Counted from the first letter of the stretch, positions 32,111-42,061 are shown. The stretch is 43,775 nt of DNA from Thermoplasmatota archaeon (GCA_029258955.1 JAPDJT010000024.1:1-43775); one strand, 5' to 3'. Notes: generated by a model not told the origin, from the letters alone. Translations and numbers: made by a program.

Positions 32111-35100
32111 ATGGCAAAGAAGGGGATGGGAGTATTTATATTTATGGCAATACTTATTTTTATAGCTATTTTCCCAATAAATGCTTCAACATTGCCATAT
32201 GGAAAAATAATCTTTGTTGATGATGACTTTACAAATGATCCTGCTAATCATAAATGGAATAGTATTCAAGCTGCAATTGATGATGCAGAAGAAGGCGACA
32301 TCATATTCATTTTTGCGGGAATGTATGAAGAAAATATATTTGTAGATAAAGGAATAAAAATAATTGGTGAAAATGCAGAGAGTGTAATAATAGATGGAAA
32401 TGAGAGATTATATGCATTTAACATAATTGCTAACAATGTTTTTATTGAAAATCTCACAATAATTAATGGGCTAGAAGCAGGAATTTTTACAGATTGTAAC
32501 AATGTTAGCATTAAAAATTGCATCATCTATGGGAACGATTTATATGGAATGGAGTTGCACGGAAATAATATATCAATTGAAAATATAACTATATATGATG
32601 TTCCAGTTGGAATAAAAGTAAGTAGCAAAAACATAAGTCTCTCGAATATAAAGATATATAATACTGATTGGGGTTTAATTTTTGAAAAAGCAGAAAACTG
32701 TACTGTTCAAGGAAGTTTTTATGACATTGAAAATAAAAGCATTTGGGTGTGCTCTGCTACCAACATAACCATTTCCAATTCAACAATTTATGATTCATTT
32801 TGTGGAGTATGGCTATACAATACAACAAATTCAACAATTATTAGCTGTAATATCTCTAATAACAAAATAGGTGTTAAATTGCAAGATTCAAATAGTAATG
32901 AAATAATTAATACCAACTTAATGAATAATTTTGGCTATGGCTTATACAGTGAGAATTCCTTTAATAATACAATCCATCACAACAATTTCATAGGAAACGG
33001 AATAAATGCTTATGATGAAGGAATGAATAAATGGAATAGTAGCGTTGGTAATTATTGGGATGATTATGTTGGCTATGATGCCAATGAAGATGGATTAGGA
33101 GATGAACCATATGAGATAGGCAACATCATTGATTATTGTCCACTTGTTTATCCAATTTCTGTTCCACCAGCCTTTATTTGGGTAGATGATGACTTTGATA
33201 CCTCCACCCCTGGGTGGGGCGTGGACCATTTCAATGACTTAAGTAAAGCCATAGATGCTTTGGCTACTGGAGGCAAATGCTATGTGTATCCGGGACTATA
33301 TGGAAATGTAGAAATTGGAAAAAGCTTACAGATTGTTGGAGATAGTGCAATTATAAGAGGGGGAGAAGAAGGAATCTTCATAAAAGCTGGAAATGTTGGC
33401 ATAAAAGGGCTTGTTATTGAAGCAAGTAGAAATGCAATTAAAATCCAGAATGTAGAAAATGTTAGCATCTCTGATTGTATTGCAAGAAGTAATACATTTG
33501 GATTATATGTCATAGATGCAGAAAATTGCACTATTTATCACTGTAATTTTACAAATAATGTGAAGGGAATCTATTTCGTAAATGTCTCTTCATCAAAAGT
33601 ATATAGCTGTAATATAGAGAATAATACTTATTTTGGCATCGAGCTGAGTCATTCTTCTTCAAATAATGAAATTTTCAGTTGTAATATAAAAAACAATGGC
33701 AATTATGGAATCTATATTGCCATGGCATCAAGTGGCAATGAAATCTACCACAATAATTTCATAAATAATTCTGCTTTTGATAATTGCAATAATGATTGGA
33801 ACGGAGAATATGAAATGGCTTTGGGCAACTATTGGAGTGATTTTAATAGCATAGATAAAAATAAAGATGGAATCTATGATACTCCATATTATATAGATGG
33901 CGGAGCCATAGATGCATATCCACTTGTAAATGAAATAAAAAATCCACCAATTTTTGTTTGGATAAATAAAAAATATAATGCTACCACTCCTGGATGGGGC
34001 ATAGACCATTTCAATAGTATAAATGATGGAATAGAAAAATTGCAAATTGGCGGAGGATGCTATATTTTCGGGGGAATTTATAAGGAGAGTTTAGAAATTA
34101 ATAAAGAAATATGCATTGCAGGAGAAAATGCAATTCTTGAAGGAGATAATGGAATGAAAATATTGGCTGATAGTGTAGAAGTATATAACTTGGAAATAAG
34201 AAATTGTTGGAATGGAGCTGGAATTGAAATAATTGGAAATAATGCTTCAATCTCTTTGTGTAGAGTTTATAACTGCTATTATGGTTTATTTATCAAAGGA
34301 GATAATGTTACAGTAAATGCAAGCAAAATTTACAGAAATACCTATGCAGGAATTCTTATGAGATATTCTTGGAATTCATCTATTGTAAAGAATGAAATTT
34401 TCGAGAATAATAATGGAATCATTCTCCAATATTCTGGAAATAATAGCATTGAATATAACAATATTTCAAACAACTTTGTAAATGGCTTAAAGATGGAACA
34501 ATCCCAAGGAAATGAGATTTATCATAATATTTTTGAGAATAATTTTTATGGAGTATATACAGATGCTTCTGACAATCTAATACATTTCAATGATTTCATA
34601 GGAAATGAGAAGCATGCTTATGATGAAGGAATGAATAAATGGAATAGTAGCGTTGGTAATTATTGGGATGATTATGTTGGCTATGATGCCAATGAAGATG
34701 GATTAGGAGATGAACCATATGAGATAAAAGTAGGCAGAAAAGATTACCATCCTCTCATAAGAAGAGCTGGATTGCCAATAGCCTATTTCCATTTCCATCC
34801 TTCCCAACCATATACCTATGAAATTGTTTATTTCTATGATAATTCCATCGATTTAGATGGCTATATAACTCAATGGATATGGGACTTTGGAGATGGAAGC
34901 ATTGGCTATGGAAAAAATGTAACCCATGAATATGTTGATAATGGCATATATACAATCAATCTAACAGTAATAGACAATGATGGAGGAATAGCATATGCAG
35001 AAAAACAAATAGAAGTGTTAAACAGAGAGCCAGTAGCTAACTTTACATGGATGCCAGCTGATCCCACGGATGTTGAAAAAGTATTGTTCAATGCTTCATT

Positions 35101-36154
35101 AAGTTATGATACAGATGGATACGTAGCCAATTATACATGGGACTTTGGAGATGGAAGCATTGGCTATGGAAAAAATGTAAATCATAGCTATAGCGATGAT
35201 GGCACATATACAGTTGTATTGACAATCAAAGATGATGATGGAGCTATGGCGACGATAAGCAAAACAATTGAAGTTAGAAATGTTGCCCCAATAGCGAACT
35301 TTTATTATACTCCTTCCCAACCAACTGATTTAGATACAGTAATTTTTGAAGATAAATCGGTGGATGCTGATGGATATATTGTAAATTATACATGGTATTT
35401 TGGAGATGGATATCTTGGTTATGGAAAAAAAGTTAAGCATAATTACACGAATAATGGTGTATACAAAGTAACATTAACAGTTAAAGATGATGATGGGGCT
35501 GTAGCTACGATAAGCAAATATATTGAAATTAGAAATATTCCCCCTGTTGCAAACTTTAGCTGGAAGCCAGAAAAACCAACTGATTTGCAGAGCATAGATT
35601 TTATTTCAAATTGTAGTGATGCAGATGGATTTATAGTAAATTATACATGGAATTTTGGCAATGGAAACTATTCATATGGTAAAAATGTAACATATAAATA
35701 TGCAGATAATGGAATCTATACAGTAAAGCTTGTAGTATATGATGATGATGGTGCAAAAGCAGAGGTAGAGAAGCAAATAGAAGTGCTTAATGTCGAGCCA
35801 ACTGCTTTATTTAAGATAGACCCAAGTAAGCCCAGAGAAAACGAAAAAGTTACATTTGATGCAAGCTTAAGCTATGATGCCGATGGCTCCATAGTCAACT
35901 ATACTTGGGATTTCAATAGCGATGGAATAGCAGATGCTTATGGAATGGAAGTTATTTATAAATTTGATAAGAAAGGAAAATATTTAGTAACGCTAACTGT
36001 AATAGATAATGATGGTGCAAAAGATAATTACCAAATACTCGTTGATGTTAAAGAAAAGGAAAGAGTGCCTGGCTTCGAGTTCATAATTATAATAGTTGCA
36101 TCAGCAATACTTGTATTTATGAAGAGATATAGAAAAGGAATATGGAGAATTTAA
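32111..36154 (+). CDS. large surface protein: parallel beta-helix, five PKD domains, PGF-type C-terminal sorting signal
   Basis: A 1347-residue exported protein. A signal helix (about 7-25) is followed by three beta-helix blocks (about 35-345, 355-610, 615-880) made of NosD/CASH-type repeats rich in Asn, Ile and Gly. Each block starts with a motif like FVDDDF, IWVDDDFDTSTPGWG or VWINKKYNATTPGWG. Five PKD domains of about 86 residues follow (about 884-1313), most with WDFGDG-like motifs. The C-terminus, VPGF (about 1318-1321), then a hydrophobic helix and KRYRK, has the layout of PGF-CTERM signals cut by archaeosortase. A 113-bp perfect repeat lies within the gene. Likely binds or cleaves polysaccharide, or is a matrix protein. 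AAGGAGG lies 12 bases before the start. Confidence 0.85.
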   Translation: MAKKGMGVFIFMAILIFIAIFPINASTLPYGKIIFVDDDFTNDPANHKWNSIQAAIDDAEEGDIIFIFAGMYEENIFVDKGIKIIGENAESVIIDGNERLYAFNIIANNVFIENLTIINGLEAGIFTDCNNVSIKNCIIYGNDLYGMELHGNNISIENITIYDVPVGIKVSSKNISLSNIKIYNTDWGLIFEKAENCTVQGSFYDIENKSIWVCSATNITISNSTIYDSFCGVWLYNTTNSTIISCNISNNKIGVKLQDSNSNEIINTNLMNNFGYGLYSENSFNNTIHHNNFIGNGINAYDEGMNKWNSSVGNYWDDYVGYDANEDGLGDEPYEIGNIIDYCPLVYPISVPPAFIWVDDDFDTSTPGWGVDHFNDLSKAIDALATGGKCYVYPGLYGNVEIGKSLQIVGDSAIIRGGEEGIFIKAGNVGIKGLVIEASRNAIKIQNVENVSISDCIARSNTFGLYVIDAENCTIYHCNFTNNVKGIYFVNVSSSKVYSCNIENNTYFGIELSHSSSNNEIFSCNIKNNGNYGIYIAMASSGNEIYHNNFINNSAFDNCNNDWNGEYEMALGNYWSDFNSIDKNKDGIYDTPYYIDGGAIDAYPLVNEIKNPPIFVWINKKYNATTPGWGIDHFNSINDGIEKLQIGGGCYIFGGIYKESLEINKEICIAGENAILEGDNGMKILADSVEVYNLEIRNCWNGAGIEIIGNNASISLCRVYNCYYGLFIKGDNVTVNASKIYRNTYAGILMRYSWNSSIVKNEIFENNNGIILQYSGNNSIEYNNISNNFVNGLKMEQSQGNEIYHNIFENNFYGVYTDASDNLIHFNDFIGNEKHAYDEGMNKWNSSVGNYWDDYVGYDANEDGLGDEPYEIKVGRKDYHPLIRRAGLPIAYFHFHPSQPYTYEIVYFYDNSIDLDGYITQWIWDFGDGSIGYGKNVTHEYVDNGIYTINLTVIDNDGGIAYAEKQIEVLNREPVANFTWMPADPTDVEKVLFNASLSYDTDGYVANYTWDFGDGSIGYGKNVNHSYSDDGTYTVVLTIKDDDGAMATISKTIEVRNVAPIANFYYTPSQPTDLDTVIFEDKSVDADGYIVNYTWYFGDGYLGYGKKVKHNYTNNGVYKVTLTVKDDDGAVATISKYIEIRNIPPVANFSWKPEKPTDLQSIDFISNCSDADGFIVNYTWNFGNGNYSYGKNVTYKYADNGIYTVKLVVYDDDGAKAEVEKQIEVLNVEPTALFKIDPSKPRENEKVTFDASLSYDADGSIVNYTWDFNSDGIADAYGMEVIYKFDKKGKYLVTLTVIDNDGAKDNYQILVDVKEKERVPGFEFIIIIVASAILVFMKRYRKGIWRI
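33006..33118 (+). repeat. 113-bp perfect direct repeat, first copy
   Basis: Identical by eye to 34614-34726, in frame, encoding AYDEGMNKWNSSVGNYWDDY and a calcium-loop-like DANEDGLGDEP. The flanking sequence is diverged. Confidence 0.92.
34614..34726 (+). repeat. 113-bp perfect direct repeat, second copy
   Basis: Offset of 1608 bases (536 codons) from the first copy. It marks the end of the third beta-helix block, as the first copy marks the end of the first. Confidence 0.92.
34879..34922 (+). repeat. 44-bp direct repeat in PKD 1, matched at 35137-35180
   Basis: The segment encoding WDFGDGSIGYGKNV is identical at nucleotide level in PKD domains 1 and 2 (35137-35180), consistent with recent domain duplication or gene conversion. 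Confidence 0.85.
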
Positions 36155-37344
36155 AATATATAAGAGATTCGCTGTATGGCAACATAAAGGTAGAAGGAGT
36201 ATTTCTTGAGTTAATGGAAACCCCTGAATTGCAAAGACTGCATGGTATAAAACAATTGGGCTTTACATATCTCGTTTATCCAGGTGCAAACCACACGAGG
36301 CTCGAGCATTCTTTGGGCACATGTTACATTGCTAGGAAAATTTGCAAAGCATTAGGCATAGATGATTTGCTTGTTGGTGTGGCGGCGTTGCTTCACGATG
36401 TTGGGCATGGTCCTTTTTCTCACACCTTGGAATATCTGATGCATATGCGGACAGGAAAGGATCATGTAGAAATTACTAAGGAGATAATTAATGGGCAACG
36501 ATTGCTACAGGATTATGAATATGAAAAAACAATAAAAGATATTTTGGAGGATTATGGGATAAATGCAAATGAAATTATTGATATTCTTGAAGGAAAAAAA
36601 GGTTATTTGTCAGAAATAATACACGGTGCTTTAGATGCAGACCAGATTGATTATTTAATGAGAGATGCTTATTACACAGGAGTTGCATATGGAATAATTG
36701 ATAGCGACCGCCTTATACAAACAATGAAGATTTTTAACAATGAGCTTGTTTTTGAAAGAAAGGGGATAAGTGCTTTAGAAAGTATGTTGGTTGCGAGAGC
36801 ATTAATGTATTCCTCTGTTTATCTCCATAAAACAGTTAGAATTGCAGAATTAATGTTAATTAAAGCTGTTGAACTTTCTCCACCTTTTGATTTTTCCCAA
36901 CTAACAGATTGTGAATTAATTGAAAAATTGAAGGGAATGGGAGAATATCAAAAAGATATTGTATCTCGCCTAAAATACAGAAAGCTTTTTAAAAAAGCAT
37001 TTGCGAAAAGTTTGGAGGAGATGAATGAAGAAGAAAAAGCAATTTTGGCAGAGCTGAATGAACTAAAAGAAATTGAAAATGAAATTGCTGAAAAAGTGGG
37101 GTTAAGAGAAGGATATGTTATAATTGATATTCCTGGAAAAGATATTTTACTTTCCGAGCCAAGGATTAAGAAAGTTGATATAAAAGTGCTGGATAACAAT
37201 GAAATAAAGCCATTAAGCCATTTTACACCTTTAGCTAATGCATTGCAAATGAGAGGTATAACAGAATGGGCAATTATGGTTTGTTGCCCAGAAAAATATA
37301 GGAAAGAAGTTGCAAAATATGCTCAAAAAATCATTTTTGGATGA
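36142..37344 (+). CDS. HD-domain phosphohydrolase, SAMHD1/dGTPase-like
   Basis: A 400-residue HD-superfamily protein. It begins IRDSLYGNIKVEG, like the DPIHG region of the family, and has HTRLEHSLGTCYIARKI with His51 and His56, AALLHDVGHGPFSH with His85-Asp86 and His94, and the distal Asp in ALDADQIDYLMRDA. These are the metal ligands of dNTP triphosphohydrolases and relatives. A role in nucleotide pool control is likely but the substrate is unproven. Its ATG overlaps the end of the surface-protein gene by 13 bases; it is convergent with the CDP-alcohol transferase. Confidence 0.9.
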   Translation: MENLKYIRDSLYGNIKVEGVFLELMETPELQRLHGIKQLGFTYLVYPGANHTRLEHSLGTCYIARKICKALGIDDLLVGVAALLHDVGHGPFSHTLEYLMHMRTGKDHVEITKEIINGQRLLQDYEYEKTIKDILEDYGINANEIIDILEGKKGYLSEIIHGALDADQIDYLMRDAYYTGVAYGIIDSDRLIQTMKIFNNELVFERKGISALESMLVARALMYSSVYLHKTVRIAELMLIKAVELSPPFDFSQLTDCELIEKLKGMGEYQKDIVSRLKYRKLFKKAFAKSLEEMNEEEKAILAELNELKEIENEIAEKVGLREGYVIIDIPGKDILLSEPRIKKVDIKVLDNNEIKPLSHFTPLANALQMRGITEWAIMVCCPEKYRKEVAKYAQKIIFG

Positions 37345-37933
37345 ACCATTTCATAACTAAATAATATCTTTGCACAATAGTTATTATGCCTGCTATAGCA
37401 AAATACATCATAAATAACTCTAAAACACTGTATCCATAGAAAGCATTAAAAAAGAATTGCAAAACACACGCTATAAATAAGACAACAATTCTATCAGCTC
37501 TTCCAAGTAAACCTGCATATACTCTTTTGTATCCAACTGCCTGGGCTTGCGTGCCAAGATAACTTACAAGCATAACAGAAGCAAAAGCGATTAAACCAAT
37601 AAGTTTATCAACCCATGGTGAAGCAACTATACCTCCAATAATAAAAGCATCTGAAAATCTATCTATGGCATGATCCACAAAATCTCCTTTTTTGCTTGCC
37701 ATACCTTTTAACCTTGCTATTTTACCATCCAAAGCATCAAAAAAGCCATTCATTAAAATTAGGAAAGCTGATACAAGCAAAAGCCATTTCTTTTCATAAG
37801 AAAAATATGCTGTTATTCCCGCAAATATGGCAAATATAAAAGAAAGATAAGAAAGTTTATTAGCTTCCAAACTAAATTTTTTTGCTAGAGGCTCAAGCCA
37901 TTCATCTGCCTTATATCTATATTTATCCAGCAT
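37331..37933 (-). CDS. CDP-alcohol phosphatidyltransferase family (archaetidylinositol phosphate synthase-like)
   Basis: A membrane enzyme of 200 residues with about five to six helices. The diagnostic motif is intact: Asp66-x2-Asp69-Gly-x2-Ala-Arg74-x8-Gly83-x3-Asp87-x3-Asp91. It would attach an alcohol phosphate, such as inositol 1-phosphate, to CDP-archaeol in phospholipid synthesis. The length and N-terminus (MLDKYRYKADEWLEPLAKKF) resemble archaeal AIP synthase, but glycerol phosphate as acceptor cannot be excluded. It overlaps the upstream kinase gene by 11 bases, in an operon after glyA. Confidence 0.88.
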   Translation of the reverse strand: MLDKYRYKADEWLEPLAKKFSLEANKLSYLSFIFAIFAGITAYFSYEKKWLLLVSAFLILMNGFFDALDGKIARLKGMASKKGDFVDHAIDRFSDAFIIGGIVASPWVDKLIGLIAFASVMLVSYLGTQAQAVGYKRVYAGLLGRADRIVVLFIACVLQFFFNAFYGYSVLELFMMYFAIAGIITIVQRYYLVMKWFIQK

Positions 37934-38444
37934 TTTCCATTAGCCAATTACTATAGTCTATCTTTCCATAATTTGGAGGAGGCTGTTTTTTTATTATTTC
38001 CTCTATTTCCTTGACTATCTCTTCAACTTTTCTGCTTGTTGTATCTATTTCCCATATCTTTTTATGTTTTTCTAAAGCTCTCTGCAAAATTATATCCAAT
38101 GCTTCAGCTTCCAAATTTTCTCTGATTTTCCTTTTATCCCACCCTTTTTTTTCTAATCTTTTTTTCAATTCCTCTGGATGACATCTAAGCAATATTACGC
38201 CATCGACACTGAGCAGATGGCTCAAATGCCCTTCTATAATTAAAACATCCTTTTCTTCTATTTTCCTAATATATTCATCCAATTTTTCTTCATCTACTAT
38301 TTTACTCTGCCTCTCTTCATCATATCCAACAACAAATTTATCTACAATGTCTTTTATTCGCAAAATCTTATAACCCTTTTTTTCTAATATATCTGCAACG
38401 CTTGATTTACCTACTCCTGGAGTGCCAGTTAATGCTATTTTCAT
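37923..38444 (-). CDS. archaeal adenylate kinase / Fap7-like NMP kinase
   Basis: A 173-residue P-loop kinase with Walker A GTPGVGKS at residues 7-14. The lid and NMP regions fit the archaeal adenylate kinase family related to Fap7/AK6: GHLSHLLSVDGVILLRCHPEEL and then RLEKKGWDKRKIRENLEAEA. Fap7 relatives both phosphorylate nucleotides and help 30S maturation via S11, so either role is possible. The C-terminal tail has PPPNYGKIDYSNW. It overlaps glyA by 4 bases and the CDP-alcohol transferase by 11. Confidence 0.9.
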   Translation of the reverse strand: MKIALTGTPGVGKSSVADILEKKGYKILRIKDIVDKFVVGYDEERQSKIVDEEKLDEYIRKIEEKDVLIIEGHLSHLLSVDGVILLRCHPEELKKRLEKKGWDKRKIRENLEAEALDIILQRALEKHKKIWEIDTTSRKVEEIVKEIEEIIKKQPPPNYGKIDYSNWLMENAG

Positions 38445-39733
38445 ATTTTGACCAGTTCAATAAATTCATATGGGTCTTTCCCTTCATAGAAGCAATAATG
38501 TATTTTTCTGTAGTTCTTCTTAAATTCTACTACATCTTTTCTAACTTTCAAAGGATCTTCCTTATCAATGAGTATTCTCTTGAAAAATTTTGCAATTTCC
38601 TCCATTTCTCCTTCTTTCATTCCGAGTCTCGTTAGCTCCTGCACTCCTAATCTTATTCCAGATGGTCTTAAAGGGTGCTCATCCCCTGGAACCATATTCA
38701 TGTTTGCTATTATTCCTCCTTTTTCTAACAATTCAGCAGCCTCCCTTCCCTTCTCTTTTCCCACTTTAAATAAAACTTGATGTGATTCTGTAAATCCATA
38801 ATCTTTGCCAAGTACATCAAAACCAAGGTTATACAATGACTCAGCAAGCTTTTTTGCATTTTTAACAATTTGCTCTGCATATTCCTTTCCAAATTGCAAG
38901 TGCTCTGCAAAAGCTATGGCTTTCGCTGCGACATGATGCAAATGATATGAAGAGGTAACGCCGGGAAAAACAGCCCAATCCAAATATTTCATTTCCTTAT
39001 CTTCCTCCTTTGTTTTATTTGCCAATATTATCCCTCCTTGAGGTCCAGGCAAAGTTTTGTGAGTAGAGCCAGTCATTACATCTGCTCCCTCCTTTAATGG
39101 CTGTTGGAACTTTCCCCCAGCTATTAAGCCGAGGACATGAGCAGCATCATAAATTACTTTAGCCCCCACTTCATGAGCTACTTCTGCTAGCTCTTTTAAT
39201 GGTGTCGGAAATAAGAAGACGCTTTGCCCAAATAAAGCAAGCTTTGGTTCTACTTGACGAATTAGTTTAATGGCACCATCAACATCAATATTCATTTTTT
39301 CTTCATCAAAAGGATAAAAATGGAGTTCTAAACCCCTCAGCCCAGCTGCTCCCCACTTACCAAACGATATGTGGGCACCATCTGCGGTGTCTAAAACAGT
39401 TACTTTATCTCCCGGTTGAGCAAATGCCTTAAATATTGCCATATTTGCAACAGTGCCAGAAGTAGGGCGCACATCAGCATATTTGCAATCAAAAAGTTTT
39501 TTCGCAAGTTCTATTGCTTTACTTTCCACTTCATCAAAATATTTGCAACCTTGGTAATAACGATTGCCAGGTGTACCTTCTGCATATCTTCCATGGAAAT
39601 CTGTTATGAGCATTTCTTGGCAAAGAGGAGATAAAATATTTTCTGATGCTATCATTGGCAAACATTCGCCAAACATTTCATTATTTTTTCTTGCCATTTC
39701 TCTTATAAATAAAGCTTCCTTAAGCCAATCCAT
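38441..39733 (-). CDS. glyA: serine hydroxymethyltransferase
   Basis: A PLP enzyme interconverting serine and glycine with a folate or tetrahydromethanopterin-type one-carbon carrier. From ATG 39733 it has 430 residues (MDWLKEALFIREMARKNNEM); a frame extension upstream to 39874 has no family match and runs into the divergent gene. The PLP Lys is Lys226 in TGSTHKTLPGPQGG, and family motifs YAEGTPGNRYYQGC, RPTSGTVANMA and YDAAHVLGLIAGG are present. First gene of the glyA-kinase-transferase operon; a TATA-like TTTTTATTTA lies about 25 bases before its start. Confidence 0.96.
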   Translation of the reverse strand: MDWLKEALFIREMARKNNEMFGECLPMIASENILSPLCQEMLITDFHGRYAEGTPGNRYYQGCKYFDEVESKAIELAKKLFDCKYADVRPTSGTVANMAIFKAFAQPGDKVTVLDTADGAHISFGKWGAAGLRGLELHFYPFDEEKMNIDVDGAIKLIRQVEPKLALFGQSVFLFPTPLKELAEVAHEVGAKVIYDAAHVLGLIAGGKFQQPLKEGADVMTGSTHKTLPGPQGGIILANKTKEEDKEMKYLDWAVFPGVTSSYHLHHVAAKAIAFAEHLQFGKEYAEQIVKNAKKLAESLYNLGFDVLGKDYGFTESHQVLFKVGKEKGREAAELLEKGGIIANMNMVPGDEHPLRPSGIRLGVQELTRLGMKEGEMEEIAKFFKRILIDKEDPLKVRKDVVEFKKNYRKIHYCFYEGKDPYEFIELVKI

Positions 39734-39805
39734 GAAAGGAAATGAAAAGGTAAATAAAAAGATAGTGGAATCCAAAAAATTATGTTTTATATGAGAATTA
39801 ATATC

Positions 39806-41722
39806 ATGAAAAAATTCATTGCACTCCTCATATTTCTTTTTCCATTTGCAAATGCAATACATTTTGGCATACACTGTGATGGAGTAGAGCTAATAGAAGA
39901 GATTGGTGTAGAAAACTTTGTTAATGCTTGCTATGAAAAAGGATATGATGCCATATTAATTAATGTAATGCCATGGAAATATTATTTTGAATCACCAACA
40001 TTAGAAAATTTAGGATGGGAATTTGGAGGAGATTTACTCAAACCATTGATTCAAGAAGCACATTCAAAGGGAATAAAAGTTTTTGCGGATGTGCAGACGC
40101 TTGCATGGAAAGTAAGAGAGGATTATGATAATCCTGGAAGGAAACCAACTAAGGAAGATGTTGCAAATATTGTTTTGGAGCTTATTGAGTATGGTGTAGA
40201 TGGTATATCAGAAGAGCTATTTCCTGCAGAATGGATGAAGGAGGTGTATATGATATGTAATGAACACAATGTCACCTATATTCATAAACACATTCCATTT
40301 GATGTTGTATTCTTTTATTTTGACGAAAGCACAGCATTTGAGGCATATTCAAATTGCAATATTATAATGACAGAAGATTATTATATGAATGATGACTTGG
40401 CCAGAAATGAAATGTCTGCAGGATTCTGTAATTCATTAAATAAAGAGTTATGGATAAAAAGCTGTCCGGAAGACTGGGCTTTAGGAAGCATAAACGATAT
40501 GGAGAATGTTTTGGCAATGAGAGCCTTGCAATATAATCCAAATTATATTTTTGCCATGATTTATGAGAAAGAAGATTTTGAAGAATTTGAACCGCATATA
40601 ATGGAGGAGATTATAGACAACTTTTCTTATGCTGAAAAAGAAAAAGTGCTAAATGTAATTGTTTATATTGGTGATGAAAAAGAAGATTTAGATGCATGGG
40701 AACTTTTTGACATAAATTATGCTTTTATAGCCAATTCAGCTGGTGCAAGTGGCTATAAAGTTTATATAACAAATGAGCCAATGAAAAATGCAGATGCATA
40801 CTTTATTTATACGAGAGGCAGAGTAAATGATACCTTGCATTTACCATCCTCTATTTTATCTCTCTTTAATCAAAGCAATAAACTCGTGTTTTTGGAAGTA
40901 GCTAATGATTTGCCAAATGATGAAGAATGGCAGGAGATAAGAAAAAAATTTGGTATAGATGAAAGTAAAGAATTTTGGAGCATTTTTGGAATGAAAAGAA
41001 TAAAAGCAAAGTATAATGGCATAGAATATTATCATCTGAGCAATGAATGGTATTTGTTTAATAATATAGAGCCAGAAGATGTAAAAGGAAATGTTTTATC
41101 CTATGGAGAAATAAATGGAACAACATATGCATTTATTATTAAAAAAGATAATTTTATTTTCATAAATGGCGCCGGTTTGGATGCCCAAGTATCTTTTCCT
41201 ATTTCAAATTTACTGAATGATGCTCTTCAGTCTCCATTTGATGGAGTTTGCAGTGTGGCAAAAACAAGTTGCTTTTATGCCTATAATGACTCCTTTTTAG
41301 AAATAAGATTTCCATATGATGTAAAGGAAATAGAATTAATGAAGAGAGATATTTTTGGAAATATAAAGCAAGAGAAAATAAAGTATGGAGGAAAATTTGA
41401 ATATCAAATGAAAAAAGGAGATTTGTTAATTCTAAAATTGATAGGAAATGTTTCTATTCATATTTTAAGACCAAGAAATCATTTATACATAAATGATAGA
41501 GAAATTATGGCTTTAAGAAAAACAATAGTATTTGGGAAAATAACAATTGAAGTAGAAACAACAGCAGATTACATTGAGATTTATATTAATGATGAGTTGA
41601 AATATCGGGGGGAAGAAAATAAATGGTTGTTTGATGAGAAGGCATTTGGAATGTATGAAATTAAAGCAGTTGCATATTGTGCAGAGGATAAAGTAAGAGC
41701 TTTCATATGCAACCTTGCATAA
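39806..41722 (+). CDS. secreted protein with TIM-barrel-like N-terminal domain and LYI-RE C-terminal module
   Basis: A 638-residue protein from ATG 39806, with a signal peptide (MKKFIALLIFLFPFANA). The N-terminal 280 residues read like a glycosidase-type TIM barrel (DAILINVMPW, LLKPLIQEAHSKGIKVFADV, YGVDGISEELFP with two acidic residues near a strand end), but I recognise no precise family. A middle domain (about 290-540) may be a glutamine-amidotransferase-like or beta-rich accessory domain. The end (about 549-638) has LYINDREIMALR, IEIYINDELKYRG and AFGMYEIKAVAYC, a variant of the module found at 26122 and 42062. ATG 39782 would add eight residues. Confidence 0.68.
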   Translation: MKKFIALLIFLFPFANAIHFGIHCDGVELIEEIGVENFVNACYEKGYDAILINVMPWKYYFESPTLENLGWEFGGDLLKPLIQEAHSKGIKVFADVQTLAWKVREDYDNPGRKPTKEDVANIVLELIEYGVDGISEELFPAEWMKEVYMICNEHNVTYIHKHIPFDVVFFYFDESTAFEAYSNCNIIMTEDYYMNDDLARNEMSAGFCNSLNKELWIKSCPEDWALGSINDMENVLAMRALQYNPNYIFAMIYEKEDFEEFEPHIMEEIIDNFSYAEKEKVLNVIVYIGDEKEDLDAWELFDINYAFIANSAGASGYKVYITNEPMKNADAYFIYTRGRVNDTLHLPSSILSLFNQSNKLVFLEVANDLPNDEEWQEIRKKFGIDESKEFWSIFGMKRIKAKYNGIEYYHLSNEWYLFNNIEPEDVKGNVLSYGEINGTTYAFIIKKDNFIFINGAGLDAQVSFPISNLLNDALQSPFDGVCSVAKTSCFYAYNDSFLEIRFPYDVKEIELMKRDIFGNIKQEKIKYGGKFEYQMKKGDLLILKLIGNVSIHILRPRNHLYINDREIMALRKTIVFGKITIEVETTADYIEIYINDELKYRGEENKWLFDEKAFGMYEIKAVAYCAEDKVRAFICNLA

Positions 41723-41723
41723 T

Positions 41724-41838
41724 GAGACAAATAAATGAAGGAAATAATTGCGTTGGCTGGAAAATTAATTGAAAAGAACATGGCTATGAATTCCATTCCA
41801 TGCAACAATAGCCAAAACACCATTTCCCTCATTTTTTG
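41724..41838 (+). repeat. palindromic intergenic element, copy J
   Basis: GACAAATAAATGAAGGAAAT at the left, with an extra 20-30 bases before the conserved core ATTCCATTCCATGCAACAAT and ATAGCC; the right end CCCTCATTTTTTG is partly diverged. With copy K it fills the gene-free stretch 41723-42061. Confidence 0.55.
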
Positions 41839-41914
41839 CTATTAGCTTTTTTTTACAATTCCAGTGAAGAACGTTGCATACCGCAGTGACATCTTAATTC
41901 ATTATCTGGATGAT

Positions 41915-42019
41915 GGGTCTGTCGAAAATTAAATGAAATAGGATGTGTCATAGTAAGTTCTCTTCTAGGCAATAGTGACCAATGATAGCCATTTCTTCTA
42001 TTTGTTCAACAAATCCCTG
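41915..42019 (+). repeat. palindromic intergenic element, copy K
   Basis: The left end GGGTCTGTCGAAAATTAAAT and right end TTGTTCAACAAATCCC are inverted repeats, with a diverged core TTCTCTTCTAGGCAATAG. The inner arms GTCATAG and CAATGATAG partly pair. Confidence 0.65.
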
Positions 42020-42061
42020 TATAACGAAATTTATAAATAAGGGGAAAAGAATAGAGGTGGA

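Noticed and set aside
39734-39874. 47-residue N-terminal extension of GlyA
   Set aside because: No match to the family, and it would overlap the divergent secreted-protein gene; ATG 39733 gives the normal start and has a TATA-like box at the right distance.
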